Shown: piece by piece, positions 36,115 to 48,632 of the stretch
How positions within the stretch are numbered: position 1 is the stretch's first letter
Layout: every line of letters starts with the position of its first letter
From: Thalassia testudinum
Taxonomy: Eukaryota; Streptophyta; Magnoliopsida; Alismatales; Hydrocharitaceae
NCBI GenBank assembly: GCA_037157565.1
Contig: JAZHRO010000054.1
Coordinates: 16,413,501 to 16,477,500 of the forward strand
Length of the DNA stretch: 64,000 nt
Direction of reading: 5' to 3'
The notes under the pieces: generated by a model
What the model saw: only the letters and a program-made list of their open reading frames with translations
Databases searched by the model: none
What the model was told of the DNA's origin: nothing
Translations under genes and position numbers: made by a program

Positions 36115-38364
36115 TTAACTGCATATGTGAAGGTGGAACTCATAACATTCGATAATACTAAGAGGATGCTACAAGGGGGGCTGAAGGCAACAACCATGGA
36201 AGGAAAATAACAATGCACTCCTAAAACGATCAAGCCACAAAGCGGGACCCAACAAGAAGCCACAAGCAGTGAGAAGACAACCTCACCATATTGGGTGCAA
36301 CAACAACACCATGGGAAAGTCGCAGCGATGCCCACCAACAAATGCCAGCATCGTGAGCCCCAGCGAAGCCTAATCTGAACTCGTAGCAACTTGGGCACAA
36401 ATCACACTAACCCATAGCACCATCGCGATCGTAGAACCACGACCTGCAGAATTGCCATGGAAGAGATCATCCTCAACTGAGGGACTCCAAGCTCTGTAGG
36501 CTAGCCATTGATGACTAATCGAAAGGGGAGGTGAAAAGGAGAGGAAATAGGGAAGAGAGGTGGTAGAGGGGGGGGGGGGGGGGGGGGGGGGGGTCCCTCG
36601 ACTAGTTGATCGGAGCCAGTCGGGGGCCTGTCGAAGTGGGACTTGCTAGGGCTTGGCTAGATTTAGGGGTTTTTGGAGTGGAGCACGTTATCTCAGCTAT
36701 GAGGCCTTTGTTGCGCTTTGCTTTGAAGGATCGATTTGGAGATATTAATTTTGTAAGTGGTAAGATTATCGGATAAATTTAGGATTGCAAAAGTTTTATA
36801 TTTAAAGGAAATATGGGTCAAACACAGGGTATTTGTGAGGATAGGTGTGAGTATTCTCTTACACAATCCAAGGATAAATTCATCCCACCCTCTTCTCCTG
36901 GAATTAGATAATCTCGGGATTGAGGGCTCTACCTTGGGATTAAAAGAGTCAAATGTAGCATAAACGGTTCAATCCCTGCAAACAAACAATGCTTCAAGAG
37001 GGAAATTGTTTGCTGCACCCACGATCTCACTAAAGATCCCACCTCAAGTGCACCTCAGGCGCGTCTCAACCCTCGGATGAATTGGCACATGTCCTCTCAT
37101 GTCAATTCATCTCAATTCGATGGTGAGGGACACCCAAGGTGAGATCTTTCGAGAGGATTTGATTTGAATAGGTTCTTGATACCGACCATAATAAGATTCC
37201 ATTCTTTCGTATTTGACTTGGGTTGGAACAATTAGTAGACTTTTCTTCTTTCTTTTATTTTATGACTCGAAATTCCATTTAAGTAAATTAGAAAAGACTC
37301 GATCATCGACCTTTTAGATCATGTAGAGATGGAGATTGAAATTTAAGTCTCTCAACTAATTGATTTCTTGTATTTAATATTTAATCAGTCGAAAATGATC
37401 TCAATTTGCTATTGTAAGTGAATTTAAGCATCGGATCTTGATTTTCCGTGTGCAGAAGAAGCAAAGTTGATATAGTGGCTCAATGGCTTGCTGTTTGCTG
37501 ATAGAAATTTTAGAGTTTCGAGACTTTCTTCATAGTTATGTTTGGTGTATGTCGATATAGATTGGTAATGAATGTTATAACTATCTATCATTTACATACG
37601 TGTACCTACATATCCATGCGGATGCATTTAAGTGAAAAGAAAGACGGCTCATTTGATTTCGTGGTGATTAATTAAGCTGGAAGTTTGATTCTCTAAAGAT
37701 AGTGAAGCGATAATCAAATCGGTTGCTCCATTTGATTCTTGGTAATTTTTGCACAATTGCTGCCTTGGCGGGGATTCTTGGTTCTGATGAGTGGGAGCTT
37801 TGCAAGTAGAGTGTTTTGTCGAGAAGCTAAGCTGGAGTCAAGCTCAACGAGGCTGGCAGGACTTTATAAGCCCATGGCTCGACGTCCAATGGACTCGAGT
37901 CATTGTCAAATCCGCTACTACTAAATTTGGTTTACAAAGGATGTGAACTTGCACTTTAGCAATAACTAGAACGTCCAGAAACCCACAAGTTTATTGCAGG
38001 TACAAGCTAATTAGATCGAGCTCATAAACGAGTTCACTTTATTAAGAATTATTTGTAAGGTAGAAACTCATGTCCAATGATCACTGCAGGCAAGACTTCA
38101 TGCATTGTGGTATAAATTGTTATTGACAAATATAGGTAGAGTACCGTGTGCTTTTACAAATCACGTATGGTTGACAAAAGTTAACTCACGTTGAGTTCTT
38201 AGATGTAAAGGAGAGTGACTAACGCTGCTTAATTAGTGTGAGTATATATGTAAATATGAATTAAGTAGGGGTATACATCTTTGCAAATATAATTAAGGGT
38301 ATATGGACAAATTGACAAAGTAGGGGTATTAATTCTGAGCCGACGGGTGGTTATTATAGATAGA
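36115..38364. other. Intergenic sequence with a long G run
   Basis: No gene is recognised. Short open frames here lack familiar motifs. The notable object is the G homopolymer at 36,568-36,593. The right part may belong to the decayed CACTA element that becomes recognisable at 38,365. Confidence 0.45.
36568..36593 (+). repeat. Poly(G) run of 26 bases
   Basis: Twenty-six consecutive G; capable of forming G-quadruplexes and a likely weak point of assembly. Confidence 0.9.
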
Positions 38365-38707
38365 TTGAAGAAATTTTCAAGATTAGCTTCAGATAGACTT
38401 ATCCTCTTCAAGTGTGAATGGCTTGATATTTTCAAGGAAGGCATCAGGTTTAAGGTTGATAAGAAGTATAAGTATATAAGTCTGAATAATAACCATTGAA
38501 TTCTTCAAAACACTGAATCGTTCACTTTAGCATGTTAGGTCTCCCAAGTCTTCTACGTGATTGATAATAGCAAAAGTGGATGAGTAATTCCCGTTAGAAC
38601 AATGCCACGTAGTTATTACGATTCTCAAAAGGAAGAGGAACCTGAAGCATATTAAGAACTTCAACAACCAGATTTAGATTCAAGTGCAACAAATATTGAT
38701 ATATAAG
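38365..38707 (+). pseudogene. CACTA (En/Spm) TNP2-like transposase C-terminus (DUF4216-like), decayed
   Basis: The plus strand reads LILFKCEWLDI, then SQVFYVIDN, then MPRSYYDSQKEEEPEAY. This order (a VVLFKCKW-type motif, a QVFYV motif, a charged tail) is that of the region downstream of plant CACTA TNP2 transposases. Several stops interrupt it. It lies about 240 bp upstream of the second CACTA gene, in the same orientation and usual order of such elements. The catalytic part of TNP2 is not visible upstream, so the element is truncated. Confidence 0.6.
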
Positions 38708-38948
38708 GTATAATTTACAAACCTTTTTTTATAATATAAATTTTCTTATAAATAATTCTAATACTAATATAATAATTTGTTTACTCTTATTATAGGTTGT
38801 TGACACAATTCTGTTAATTTTTTTCTTCTACACGGCTAGTATTGTTTAAGGTAACATTACTGATTGCTTTCAGTTATATGCATGTTTTTCTTATGAATTA
38901 TATATTTATGTATTTTTCTGTCACTAATTGTTTCTTTGTGTTGTGCAG

Positions 38949-39176
38949 ATGGCGAAACTAAAGAAGTGAGCTTTTCGTCGGAGGAGTCTTGACACCACCC
39001 CCGATACCCAGGACCCCCGTACCACACAGCCTCCTTCCACGCAGCCACCAACCACATAGCCTCATCGTACACGGCCTCCCGGCACCCAGACCTTCCCTAC
39101 CCAGCCTACTCCCTCCTAGGACCCTTACACTCTTTCCACCGATACATATTTAGTACCCACTCCCAATTTCGTCCCC
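38949..39176 (+). pseudogene. 5' part of a CACTA-type second gene (Transposase_24-like), split by Athila
   Basis: After the acceptor TTGTGCAG the frame opens with ATG and runs to the Athila insertion, rich in Pro/Thr/Gln (for example RTTQPPSTQPPTT). Three in-frame stops are each one transition away from Gln or Trp codons. The same frame continues after the insertion at 50,041, which supports one interrupted exon. Confidence 0.55.
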
Positions 39177-40563
39177 TAACGTGCGCTTGTGCGTGTGTGT
39201 TAAGAAGTATCATTATAGTCGCACTTGCAACGCTGGTTTTAAAGTAAAGAAACAGAGGTGAGTCCGAGTGTCTGTCTCAGGGAGGTGTGAAAATCGGATT
39301 TTTCTTATTACTTGTTGTCACGGAAAGCGCGGAGTTTTGCTTACGAAAGATGTGGTTTGAAAAGCGAGAGAGAGATAGAGAGAGAGATTAGGGTTAGAGT
39401 TGTTTCTTACTTGATCATGCAACTTAAATAGAAATTAAAGTAAACAATTGAACAGAAAGTAACTTCATTAATCATGCAACTTTAGTTTACAAATTACAAC
39501 ATTAGATACATGCTCAAACTTAAGTAAAGGAAAGCTTAAAAGAGAGGAAGAGAGAGGGGGGGGAGAGCGGCGAGGTAGCCACGGCGGTGGAGGAGGCTCC
39601 GTCGGCGGCTCGTCGTCTCCGGCGATTACAAGAGGGACTAAAGTTAGCTAAGAGAGGGGGAGAGTAGTTGCAAGGGAAGTGAATGCCTTGAATGAGTGGT
39701 TGGAAGGGGTTTAAATAGAGAGAAGGGCTTTCTAAAAGAAGAAGGGGCTTTAGCGACGTCTGGGACGTCACTAAAACCATTCCAAAAGCATCGGTGAAGC
39801 CCTCCAGCCCGCTGGTCAACCGCCCGCACCGTTCTTCTTCGTGCCCGATCCGCGGCCGCTGCGATCGATCGAATGGCTGAGATCTTCCCTTGGATGCGCT
39901 CGGATTGCGCCTTGGGCGCGCGCGTACGCGGGCGTCGTCGCCCGGCGTGTGCGCATGCGTGGGCGCTCGCGATCTGATGGCACGCCGCGTGGCGCGATCT
40001 CGGCCGCCCACTGCTGATCGGGCGGCCCAATTTTGCCGCGGGCTCCTTCGTCTTTAATTCTCTGCACTGCGCGGCTCGAACCCGCATTGCGTACATGCGG
40101 GGGTGCGCGCTAACTGTTGTGCCACGCCTGCGCTTTGTCGCGGCGGCTGCAGGTTGGGCGCGCGGTTCACGGCCGTCCGATCGAAGATCGACGCCCGAGA
40201 TTTGATCTCAGCTGAAGGAAGAGTGGCGTGAGGTGCAGCGGGGGCGATGTGCCCAACGAGGGTCGTTGATCACCAGATCAACGGTCAAAACTTCTTAGGC
40301 CCATTGTAGGAGCTCCAGATGTTGGATTTGGCTGATCTTAAGTCCGTTGGACTCCATTCGTCGTTCTGAATCCATCCGTGCGGTCCGATTGCTCATCTGA
40401 GGCCTGCTTTGACAAGTGCTTACACAAATGGCCATTAATATAGTTTTATAAGCAATCTTAGTATATGATTTATGCAATGCTCCCATTCTACTTATGTTGT
40501 GTCTTTTATTCTTAACATGGGCCATATTTAACAGAATTATCACCCTCATGTGCAGTGTTATCA
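39177..40563 (-). repeat. Athila 3' LTR
   Basis: 1,387 bp, colinear with the 5' LTR. Its outer end on the plus strand reads TAACGTGCG where the 5' LTR has TGACGTGCG, so the terminal dinucleotide has mutated. Inner end TTATCA adjoins the polypurine tract. Confidence 0.93.
40073..40124 (-). other. tRNA-like module in the Athila 3' LTR
   Basis: The counterpart reads TGGCACAACAGTTAGCG, a 24-nt gap, then GGGTTCGAGCC. The T-stem positions pair better here than in the 5' LTR. Both the B box and the spacing are unchanged between the two LTRs, while the A box and the gap sequence differ at several positions. Confidence 0.55.
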
Positions 40564-40577
40564 TACCCCCATGCTTA
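40564..40577 (-). promoter_or_regulatory. Athila polypurine tract
   Basis: Minus strand GTAAGCATGGGGGTA immediately upstream of the 3' LTR start TGATAACAC; the purine core is short and G-rich. It would prime plus-strand DNA synthesis. Confidence 0.75.
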
Positions 40578-41930
40578 CTCCTTGCTAGTCCCTAGCAAGG
40601 TTTATTGTAGCCTTTATTTTCTTTCAGAATTTAAGAAGTAATTGCTTAAACACTTCGTCACTTGTCAATAGGAAGAAATATACCAAGATCTTAATCTACA
40701 AAGACTAAGCAGCGCTCGGGTGTCTGCCAAAATATGAATCACCCGAATCCTTACTTTAATGTATATAACTATAGATATATATATTAGAATTTTTTTCGGA
40801 ATTCAGTGTGGGTTGGTAACTTTTTACGTCTACCCAACCCACCCAAAACTCGGTCAAAACCCTAAGTGCTAAGCATCTTGGTGTGAAGATTGTGATAGAC
40901 TCATTTAACAGTAATTCAGACAGACTTCAGGTTTCTACCCCCTAGGTGATCGAAAGAGGAAATATATTTGCCTGAAGGTGTATTTGTTCTATTGGTAGCT
41001 TTCTCCCTACGTTTGTTTTAATTGAGGTAAACACAAGGATTTTTCCAGTGTATATCTCCCTTGCTTGTACTACTTCCCTGCTTCTTCCTTAAGTGTTTTA
41101 GTTCTTTTTGTGCAGTTATTGAGCTGGGCTTTGGACAACCGGCCAATGGGCTGTTACCCACGATCATTTGCCAGCCATACTCGTGCGGTGAAGTGTGGCT
41201 TATTTTCTTTTCTTCTCCCTTTTTTTTTCGTAGGTGGCTTCCCTGATCTCAAATGTACCTAGAGGTAATGAAGAAGAAATAGTCCCGTGGCTGGGTTCTA
41301 GACAACCTGCCAATGGGCTGTTACCCACGATAACTTGTCAGCCATACCACCCTAGAGAGTTCATTAGCTATCCAATTTCTGTCAAAATCTCTGAGGAGTG
41401 AGTTTGTGCAAAAATGTGTGCAGATGCTTAGACTCAAAGTTTTTATGAGTTAGAGGGTGAGTTGATAAGTCGTATACTTATCACCTTATTTAGTAGGTGG
41501 ATTAGAATAGCTTAAGGTTATAAGGATTCGAAGCTAAATCCATATTTTAACGGACACCAGGGCTGATTAAGCTTGACGGCCTGAAAAGTCCAAGTGTTTA
41601 AGTTCTTTTTGTATTATTTCCCACTATTTATAAGTTTCTAATGCGTAAGTTTTCTTCCTAAATTCAATTTTTTTTTATTTTATTCAAACTGATTAAATGA
41701 GCTTAGGATTGTGCAATTTACCACCCCCCCATGCTTAAGCTGGACAATGTCCTCATTGGCAAATACATGGATGCATAAGGGTTTAAAAAGATAGTACCTG
41801 AGTGACGTAAAATACCGGATTAGTCCGAATCCTCTGAATTGCCTCCCAGGAAGCACTGAGTTTAATGCCTCTAGTTGGGCGGTGCTTTGTGTCATCCCTC
41901 AACGAGGGTGACACTCTCCTTTGGGGGAAC
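40578..41930 (-). other. Athila 3' untranslated spacer
   Basis: No long ORF. Two imperfect direct repeats of about 65 bp (41,120-41,190 and 41,290-41,355) share CCAATGGGCTGTTACCCACG and GCCATAC. The space is where some Athila elements have an envelope-like gene, which is absent here. Confidence 0.6.
41722..41738 (-). promoter_or_regulatory. Second polypurine-tract-like sequence
   Basis: Minus strand TTAAGCATGGGGGGGTGG, about 190 bp downstream of the pol stop, shares AAGCATGGGGG with the tract at the 3' LTR, and TAA follows in both. Confidence 0.55.
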
Positions 41931-44900
41931 CTAGGCCAGGAAGTGCTTCAATCTTTGACCATTAACTGTAAAAGTGTGCCCAGTGTTAGGATCAGCGATT
42001 TCAACCGCCTCATTAGAGTAGGGCTTAACCACCCGAAATGGTCCTGTCCATTTGGACCTGAGTTTCCCCGGGAAGAGTTTTAGGTGGGCGTTAAACAGCC
42101 AGACTTGCTGGTTAGGCTCAAAGGTTTTTCTATGAATGAGTCGGTCATAGACAGCTTTCATTTTCTCCTTATACAGTCGACTATTGTCAAAGGCATTCTG
42201 ACGAATTTCTTCGAGCTCATATAATTAGAGCATCCTCTGCGCACCGGCTAACTGGGAATCCATGTTACATTGCATGACAACCTAATAAGCTCGGTGTTCC
42301 AATTCGACAGGAAGATGGCAGGCTTTGCCAAAGACCAGGCGATAAGGCGACATGCCTATCGGGGTCTTGAAAGCGGTCCTGTATGCCCACAGGGCATCAT
42401 CAAGTCGTGTGGACCAGTCTTTCCTGTCAGGTCTCACAGTCTTCTGTAAAATGTTTTTGATTTGTTTATTTGAGACCTCGGTTTGCCCATTTGTTTGCGG
42501 ATGATATGGGGTAGCAATGCGGTGGTTCACCCCGTATTTTCTAAGTAGGGAACGGAATTGGAAATGGATAAAATGGCTTCCACCATCACTGATCATGGCC
42601 TTGGGTATTCTAAATCGGGAAAATATGTTCTTCTTAACAAAGTCCATGACAGTCCTGTGATCACATCGGCGGGTGGCGACGGCTTCAATCCATTTGGAAA
42701 CATAATCAACTAAGACCAGGATGTACTCGAAGCCGTTGGATGGTGGAAATGGGCTCATAAAATCGATACCTCAAATGTCGAAGATTTCGATAATCAAAAT
42801 GGGCTGGAGGGGAATCATATCTTTCTTGGTTATGGTCCCCAGTGTTTGGCAGCGTGAGCAAGTCTTGCCAAAGTTGTGTGCATCCTTAAATAGGGACGGC
42901 CAGTAAAATCCATACTGTAAAACTTTTGCAGCTGTTTTCTTTCCAGAGAAGTGGCCACCACAAGCCTGGTCATGACAGAAGGAAAGCACACTCTGAACTT
43001 CGTCTTCGGGAATACACCTCCTGATGATCTGGTCAGCACAGAGGTGAAACAGCATGGGATCATCCCAGAAATAGTGCTTAGCCTCAGCCAAGAACCTGTC
43101 CCGCTGCTGTCTGGACCAGCTATGCGGGGTTTGTCCTACAACTAGGTAATTGACGTAGGCAGCATACCATGGCATTCTCTTGTCTTGCACAGCCAGAATG
43201 TGCTCATTAGGGAAGGCGTTAGATAGAGGTAGGGAGGGTCCAATGTGGTCTAGATGAAGTCTAGACAAGTGGTCAGCCACCATATTCTTCGATCCGACCT
43301 TGTCTCGGATTTCCAGGTCAAATTCCTGCAAAAGCAGGATCAATCTGATGAGCCTGGGCCTTGCATCCTTCTTGGCCAACAGGTGCCGGATGGTTGAATG
43401 GTCAGTGTAAATTGTCACGTGGGATCCCAGTAAGTACAATCGAAACTTTTCAAGTCCAAAGACTACAGCGAGCAACTCTTTCTCTGTGATCGTATAATTT
43501 CGTTGGGCTTCGTCCAACGTTTTGCTCACGTAGTAGATCACCACGAGCTTCTTATCTTGCCTTTGTCCCAGGATAGTGCCTATGGCAAAATCTGATGCAT
43601 CACAGGTCTTGGGACCAGTCTGGGGGTTGAAGTACAGGTGCGGTGGAGACTGAGTCCCGGAGGGTGTGATAAGCCTGAATGCAATCAGAAGACATGTGGA
43701 ATATAGCGTCGTTGGCTAGAAGGATGGTCAAGGGTTTGGAAATCTTGGAAAATCCTTAATGAACCTTCGGTAGAAGCCAACATGTCCTAGGAATGAGCGA
43801 ATCTGTCGGATCGAGCTAGATGGAGGAAGTTTGAAAATTAAATCAACCTTAGCCCGATCTACCTCGATGCCCCTATACGATACGATGCGACCGAGGATAA
43901 TTCTTTCTTGAACCATAAAATGGCTCTTTTCCCAACTTAACACCAGATTAACCTCGATACATCATTTCAGGATTTTCTCCAAGTTGCTCAGACAATGGTC
44001 GAATGAATTCCCGAATACAGAGAAATCATCCATAAAGACCTCTAGGTATTCACCCACCATTTTTGAAAAAATGGCTAGCATGCAACGCTGGAAGGTCGCA
44101 GGTGCGTTGCATAACCCGAACGGCATTCGACGGAATGCAAATGTGCCACACAGGCAAGTGAATGTGGTCTTTTCTTGATCCTCCGGAGCAATTGTGACTT
44201 GGTTATATCCTGAATATCCATCCAGGAGGCAAAAATACTTCTGCCTTGCCAATCTTTCAAGGATTTGGTCAATGAATGGCAAGGGGAAATGATCCTTCTT
44301 AGTGGCTTCATTGAGCTTCCTATAATCAATACACACCCGCCATGCGATGGTGGTGCGGGTGGGGATGGATTCGCCATGATCATTGATGACAACGGTGAGC
44401 CCAGCTTTCTTGGGAACCACTTGAGTGGGGCTCACCTAGGGGCTATCGGAGATAGGGTAGATGATGTCAGCGTCAAGCCACTTAATAATTTCTTAATGAC
44501 TTCCCGCATGTTTGGGTTTAAACGTCTCTACATCTGGTGGGAGGGTCGTGCCCCGTCTTCTAGGTAAATCTTATGGGTGCAATAGGTGGGGCTAATTCCT
44601 CTTAAGTTAGAAATGGTCCAACCAATGGCGGCCCGATGTTCTGAAAGGGTCGCAGTCAACCTGAGTTCCTGATCCTTGGTTAGATGAGAATTAATAATCA
44701 CTGGGAAGGTCTGGTCAGGTCCCAGGAAGATATACTTGAGATTCTCAGGCAATGGCTTAAGTTCAGGTGCGGGTGGAACCATAGTTGATGGAAAGGGAAA
44801 GGGCGAGAGTTGATCAACATCGATCTCCTCAAATGATGTTGTGTGATGGTACTCACCCTTACAGAGGTCCACGGGTAATGATGGTGACGGGTCAGAACAG

Positions 44901-45895
44901 TCATTACGGGTTTGGTGGTCTGATACAGAACTAAGGGTGAGGCATTCCTTGATCAGAGTTTTCACGAGATCATGTTCCTCAATGCAATCACAATTAAAAG
45001 ACTTTGTCGCCCTGAAGATATCCAGTTGCATTTTCCTGTCCCCGAAGGCGATTTCCATACATCCCGTGTCACAATCAATGTTTGCCTTAGCCGTAGCTAA
45101 GAAAGGTCTGCCTAAGATTATGGGTGCATTCTGTAATTTTTTAGGGGCTTCCATGTCGAGCACCAAAAAGTCGACCGGGAAATAGAAGTCCTTAACCCGT
45201 ACAATCACATCCTCGAATACCCCCTTCGGGGTTTTTACAGATCTATCAGCCAGCTGGATGGTGACAGGGGTTGGTGTCAACTCTCCGAAACCAAATTGGT
45301 GGTACAGGGTTGTTGGAATCAGATTGATAGAAGCACCTAAGTCCAGGAGTGCTCTATCAAATGTTATGTCCCCGATATTGCAATAAATCAGGGGCACTCC
45401 TGGGTCAGTTCGCTTGATCGGAAGGTTTCTTGATATTACGGAACTTGCTTGTTCGGAGAGCACAACCTTCCTAGGTGCTTGAGGTCTTGGCTTACATGTG
45501 GGTGTACATGCATCCTTTAAAAACTTGGCGTAAGCCTGGATGTGCTTGACAGCTTCAAGGAGTGGAATATTAATCTGTACTTGCTTAAAGATTTCCAACA
45601 GCTCCTCAGTCTCCACAACATTCTTCTTTTTCTTGATTGTTTCTAAGGCCTTAGGGTAGGGTGTCTGAATGTGGATTGGTTCTATTTCTGGGTCCTTGGT
45701 TGGTGCCTCTTCTGAGTCGGGTATTTCAGCGGGTGAAGTCTTGGGGAGAGTCGGCCATTTGGGATCCTGGGTTTTGGTGCCGCTTCTCAAGGTCACCGCA
45801 TTCGCAGAGGCATTGGGGCCATGGGTTGATCCTTGAGAAGACGAGGATGAAGAAACACCAAACCCAAGGGTTATTTGTGGGGCTGCTTGGACCAT
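41931..45895 (-). pseudogene. Athila pol: protease, reverse transcriptase, RNase H, integrase
   Basis: Domains in order are: an aspartic protease with LLDLGAS (active-site Asp near 45,342); reverse transcriptase with CIDYRKLN, MPFGLCNAPATFQ and catalytic FMDDF (near 44,030); RNase H (43,544 downward) with [12 protein letters not shown] and [12 protein letters not shown]; an HHCC finger; and an integrase core with D, D and E at DD(35)E spacing (42,758-42,282). A C-terminal region ends LKHFLA at 41,931. Stops lie at 44,528, 44,436, 43,962, 42,771, 42,282 and 42,224. Each is one transition from the family's usual Gln, Trp or Arg codon. Single-base frameshifts lie near 44,475 and 43,730. It cannot make a full polyprotein. 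Confidence 0.92.
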
Positions 45896-46116
45896 GTGAG
45901 CCTGCCTAGGATTGCCTTGGAACCCTTGCGAATTGGGGCCTCTGTTAATTATGTTTCACGGGTTCAGTTGTGGCTGGGAAGGTAGTGATCCTTGTTGTTT
46001 ACAGTCCAAGAGTTGGCTTAACTATCCCTTTACCAAGGCCATTTCCTCCTGATGTTTCTGGTTCATGTCAGCCATCATCTTTATTAAGGTGTCCATTTGG
46101 TTTTGTGGGGGAGGGG

Positions 46117-47430
46117 CTACCCTATTCTGACTATATTGGGGTCTAACTGGTGGTTCTTGCTGATAGGGGGCAAGTGTGGCTGCTGGTTTGGCCTAGGCTG
46201 GTTTTGGAATTGCGACGGTTTCCAGTTTGTCCAACCAAAGTTGAGGTGGTTACGCCAGCCAGTGTTGTAAGTGTTGGAGAAAAGGTCCGGTTTTGCATAA
46301 CCTTGGATAGCTTGCACATCTTCGAGGATAGCCGATGTTGATGAAGAGGGAAGAGAGTAATCAAGGGTTGAGGGAGCAAAGGTCCCTCCCTGGAACGTGG
46401 TCAGGGGTTGTTCCAGGTTCAATTGGGTTAAGGGCTGGACCAGGTCAACGTTATGTGCTCCCTTTGCTAGGGAGAAGGTTTGTAAGGGGTTACTGGTCAG
46501 GTTCAGTAGCTCATCAATCTTTTTGTCCACCAATTCCACTCGATCTAGTTTCTTGGCAATGATGTCCATGTCAACCATTCTAGAATTTGCTTGTACCTCA
46601 TAAATCCCACCACGGGGTTGACTGGACCTGTTGAACTGGGTCATGGAGGCATTGTTGAGCGAATTCTCGCTCATAGACTCAAAGAGCTCAAATGCGCTCT
46701 CCTCGTCCTTGTTCAGGAAGTTCCCCCCGCTTGAGGCATCGACGAAGTTCCGTAGGTTGCTGTCCAGACCGTGGTAGAAGATCTGGGCCAATTGCCACCT
46801 TGGTACTTCGTGGTGTGGGCATTTCCTCAAGAGTTCATTAAATCCTTCCCACGCCTCATGAAATTGTTCCCCACCCTGGAGTGTAAAGGTAGTAATAGCT
46901 CTTCTGAGGGCAATGGTCTTTCCTATGGGGAAGAATTTCTTTAAAAATACATGTCTCAGTTCTTCCCAGGTGGTGATGGGTCTACCAAGGGTTCTAAGCC
47001 AATGAGAAGCCTTGTCTCTTAATGAGAAGGGAAACATCTTGATGAGAACAATGTCAGGCTAATGTTCCTAGGTTTCACAGTTTGCGCTATACAGTCGAGA
47101 TCCCGTAGATGGTGGAAGGGTTCCTCATTTGAGCTTCCATGAAAGTGGCTCTGGATCAGACTTAAGACATTCTATTTTAGCTCAAAATCATCTCCCCCTT
47201 CGGGGATCCTAAGGTGTGGCTCGACTCTAATAGCGGAGTGGTTGCCCTTGTACGCCTTGGAAAGGTGGTGGTGGTTGTTCTTGTGGGTTCTGTAACCGTT
47301 GTATGGCTTGCATGATGGTGTGGATTTGTTGTTGCTGAAGCCAGTGGTTTGCATTAATTTGGGCTTGGATGATGCCCATTGCGTCTGGTGGGGGTTGATC
47401 CTCAGCCTCATCTACCCTAGGTTCAGCCAT
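46117..47430 (-). pseudogene. Athila gag (capsid/nucleocapsid), frameshifted
   Basis: The product would form the virus-like particle. An N-terminal frame (47,430 down to 47,227) starts MAEPRVDEAEDQPPPDAMG. The capsid domain (47,037-46,117) has the signature FSLRDKASHWL, TTWEELRHVFLKKFFP, then EAWEGFNELLRKCPHH and IFYHGL, typical of the retrotransposon gag family. The two parts are in different frames with stops between 47,040 and 47,220. The start was chosen at MAEP because upstream in-frame residues do not resemble Athila gag. A Pro/Gln-rich tail reaches about 46,120. No CCHC zinc knuckle is evident. Confidence 0.85.
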
Positions 47431-48614
47431 GTTCCTAACAGAATCACGTCGCCTAGATTCCTGCCCCAAAACACATAACTCGGGATGCAGTAAGCGTCTC
47501 CCGTGCATACACTAAAGAAGAACAGGAAGGGATGCGGAGGGCGACAGATGCGAGAAATGCGTTTCAATCAAGCACACAAGCCTAATCCTTATGGTGTATT
47601 CCTTAGGAGACTTAGAAATCTCACAAAGGGTGATTAAGTCCGTAAGCATTGGACTCCCCTTCCCAAGGCTAATCTGGCTAGGTTGATTACGAGGGGATTG
47701 CAGGGAAGGTTCTTCCTCCGGCTTGCGCCTCCGGTTCCGTAGACCCCACAACCGTGGTCGTTTGACACTACCTCGCAGCCTAGTCACCATATTCTACCAA
47801 GGGAATGAAAGCCATATGCCCAACGAACAAAATCTCGCCTTTCGAGACTTAAATCAGTCCTGCCTAGGGCACGTCTACTCAGTTTTAAAAGGCTAAGATA
47901 GTACGTGTGCTAGGGTTATGTGATGAGGCGTTGATTGGGGTGGTGCCTCTTAATTTTCCACTTTGAAAGTGTGTGCTTCTATCAAAACATGATTTTCAAG
48001 CAATGATTTTTAAGATGTGGTGTCTTTTAGTGTTTCATCCTTACTTTAGTGCTTTTTAGGGTTGACGTGTCTTAAAGTTTTCAGACAAGTTTCAGTGGGC
48101 ATGTCAAGTTCTGCACACAATTCGGTGAAAGTAAATTTCCTTTTATTCTGTAGAGGCTCTAAAACCTTAATGTACTCATCCTAATAATCATGCAGCTTAT
48201 TAGATGAGTCGGTTTTAGGGTTGAGTGGTGCGACCCAGGTCAACTCACGGTGGCTTCGCAAATACCACTCAAAAAAAAGAGAGAAGAACACTCCAAGAAT
48301 TTATTCAGAATATTAGAGTGTACATTTTTTTTGTGGGGTGATGTGTTAAGGATGTGGGTCAAGCAATCATACACCACGCCAATTTTTTTCAATTTTTACA
48401 CTTTTTTTTTAGTTTTTCACGCAAGCAAACAATCATAAGTGAAGAATTACTTACCATCGGTCCTTGTTGCACCTACTCCCTTGTTACCGTCGTGGGATGC
48501 GTCGCTTCGCCGTCCACGCACCGAATTCCTGCAACCATCAAGTAGAAGGAAAGTAGGGCATTAGACGATGTGAGAATGGATGTGGAATGAAAGTGACAAA
48601 ATAAATCCATTGCC

Positions 48615-48632
48615 TCCCTGGCAACGGTGCCA
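48615..48632 (-). promoter_or_regulatory. Athila primer-binding site (tRNA-Asp)
   Basis: Minus strand TGGCACCGTTGCCAGGGA, five bases inside the 5' LTR, matches the complement of the plant tRNA-Asp 3' end except for two G-to-A changes. tRNA-Asp priming is usual for Athila/Tat elements. Confidence 0.85.
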
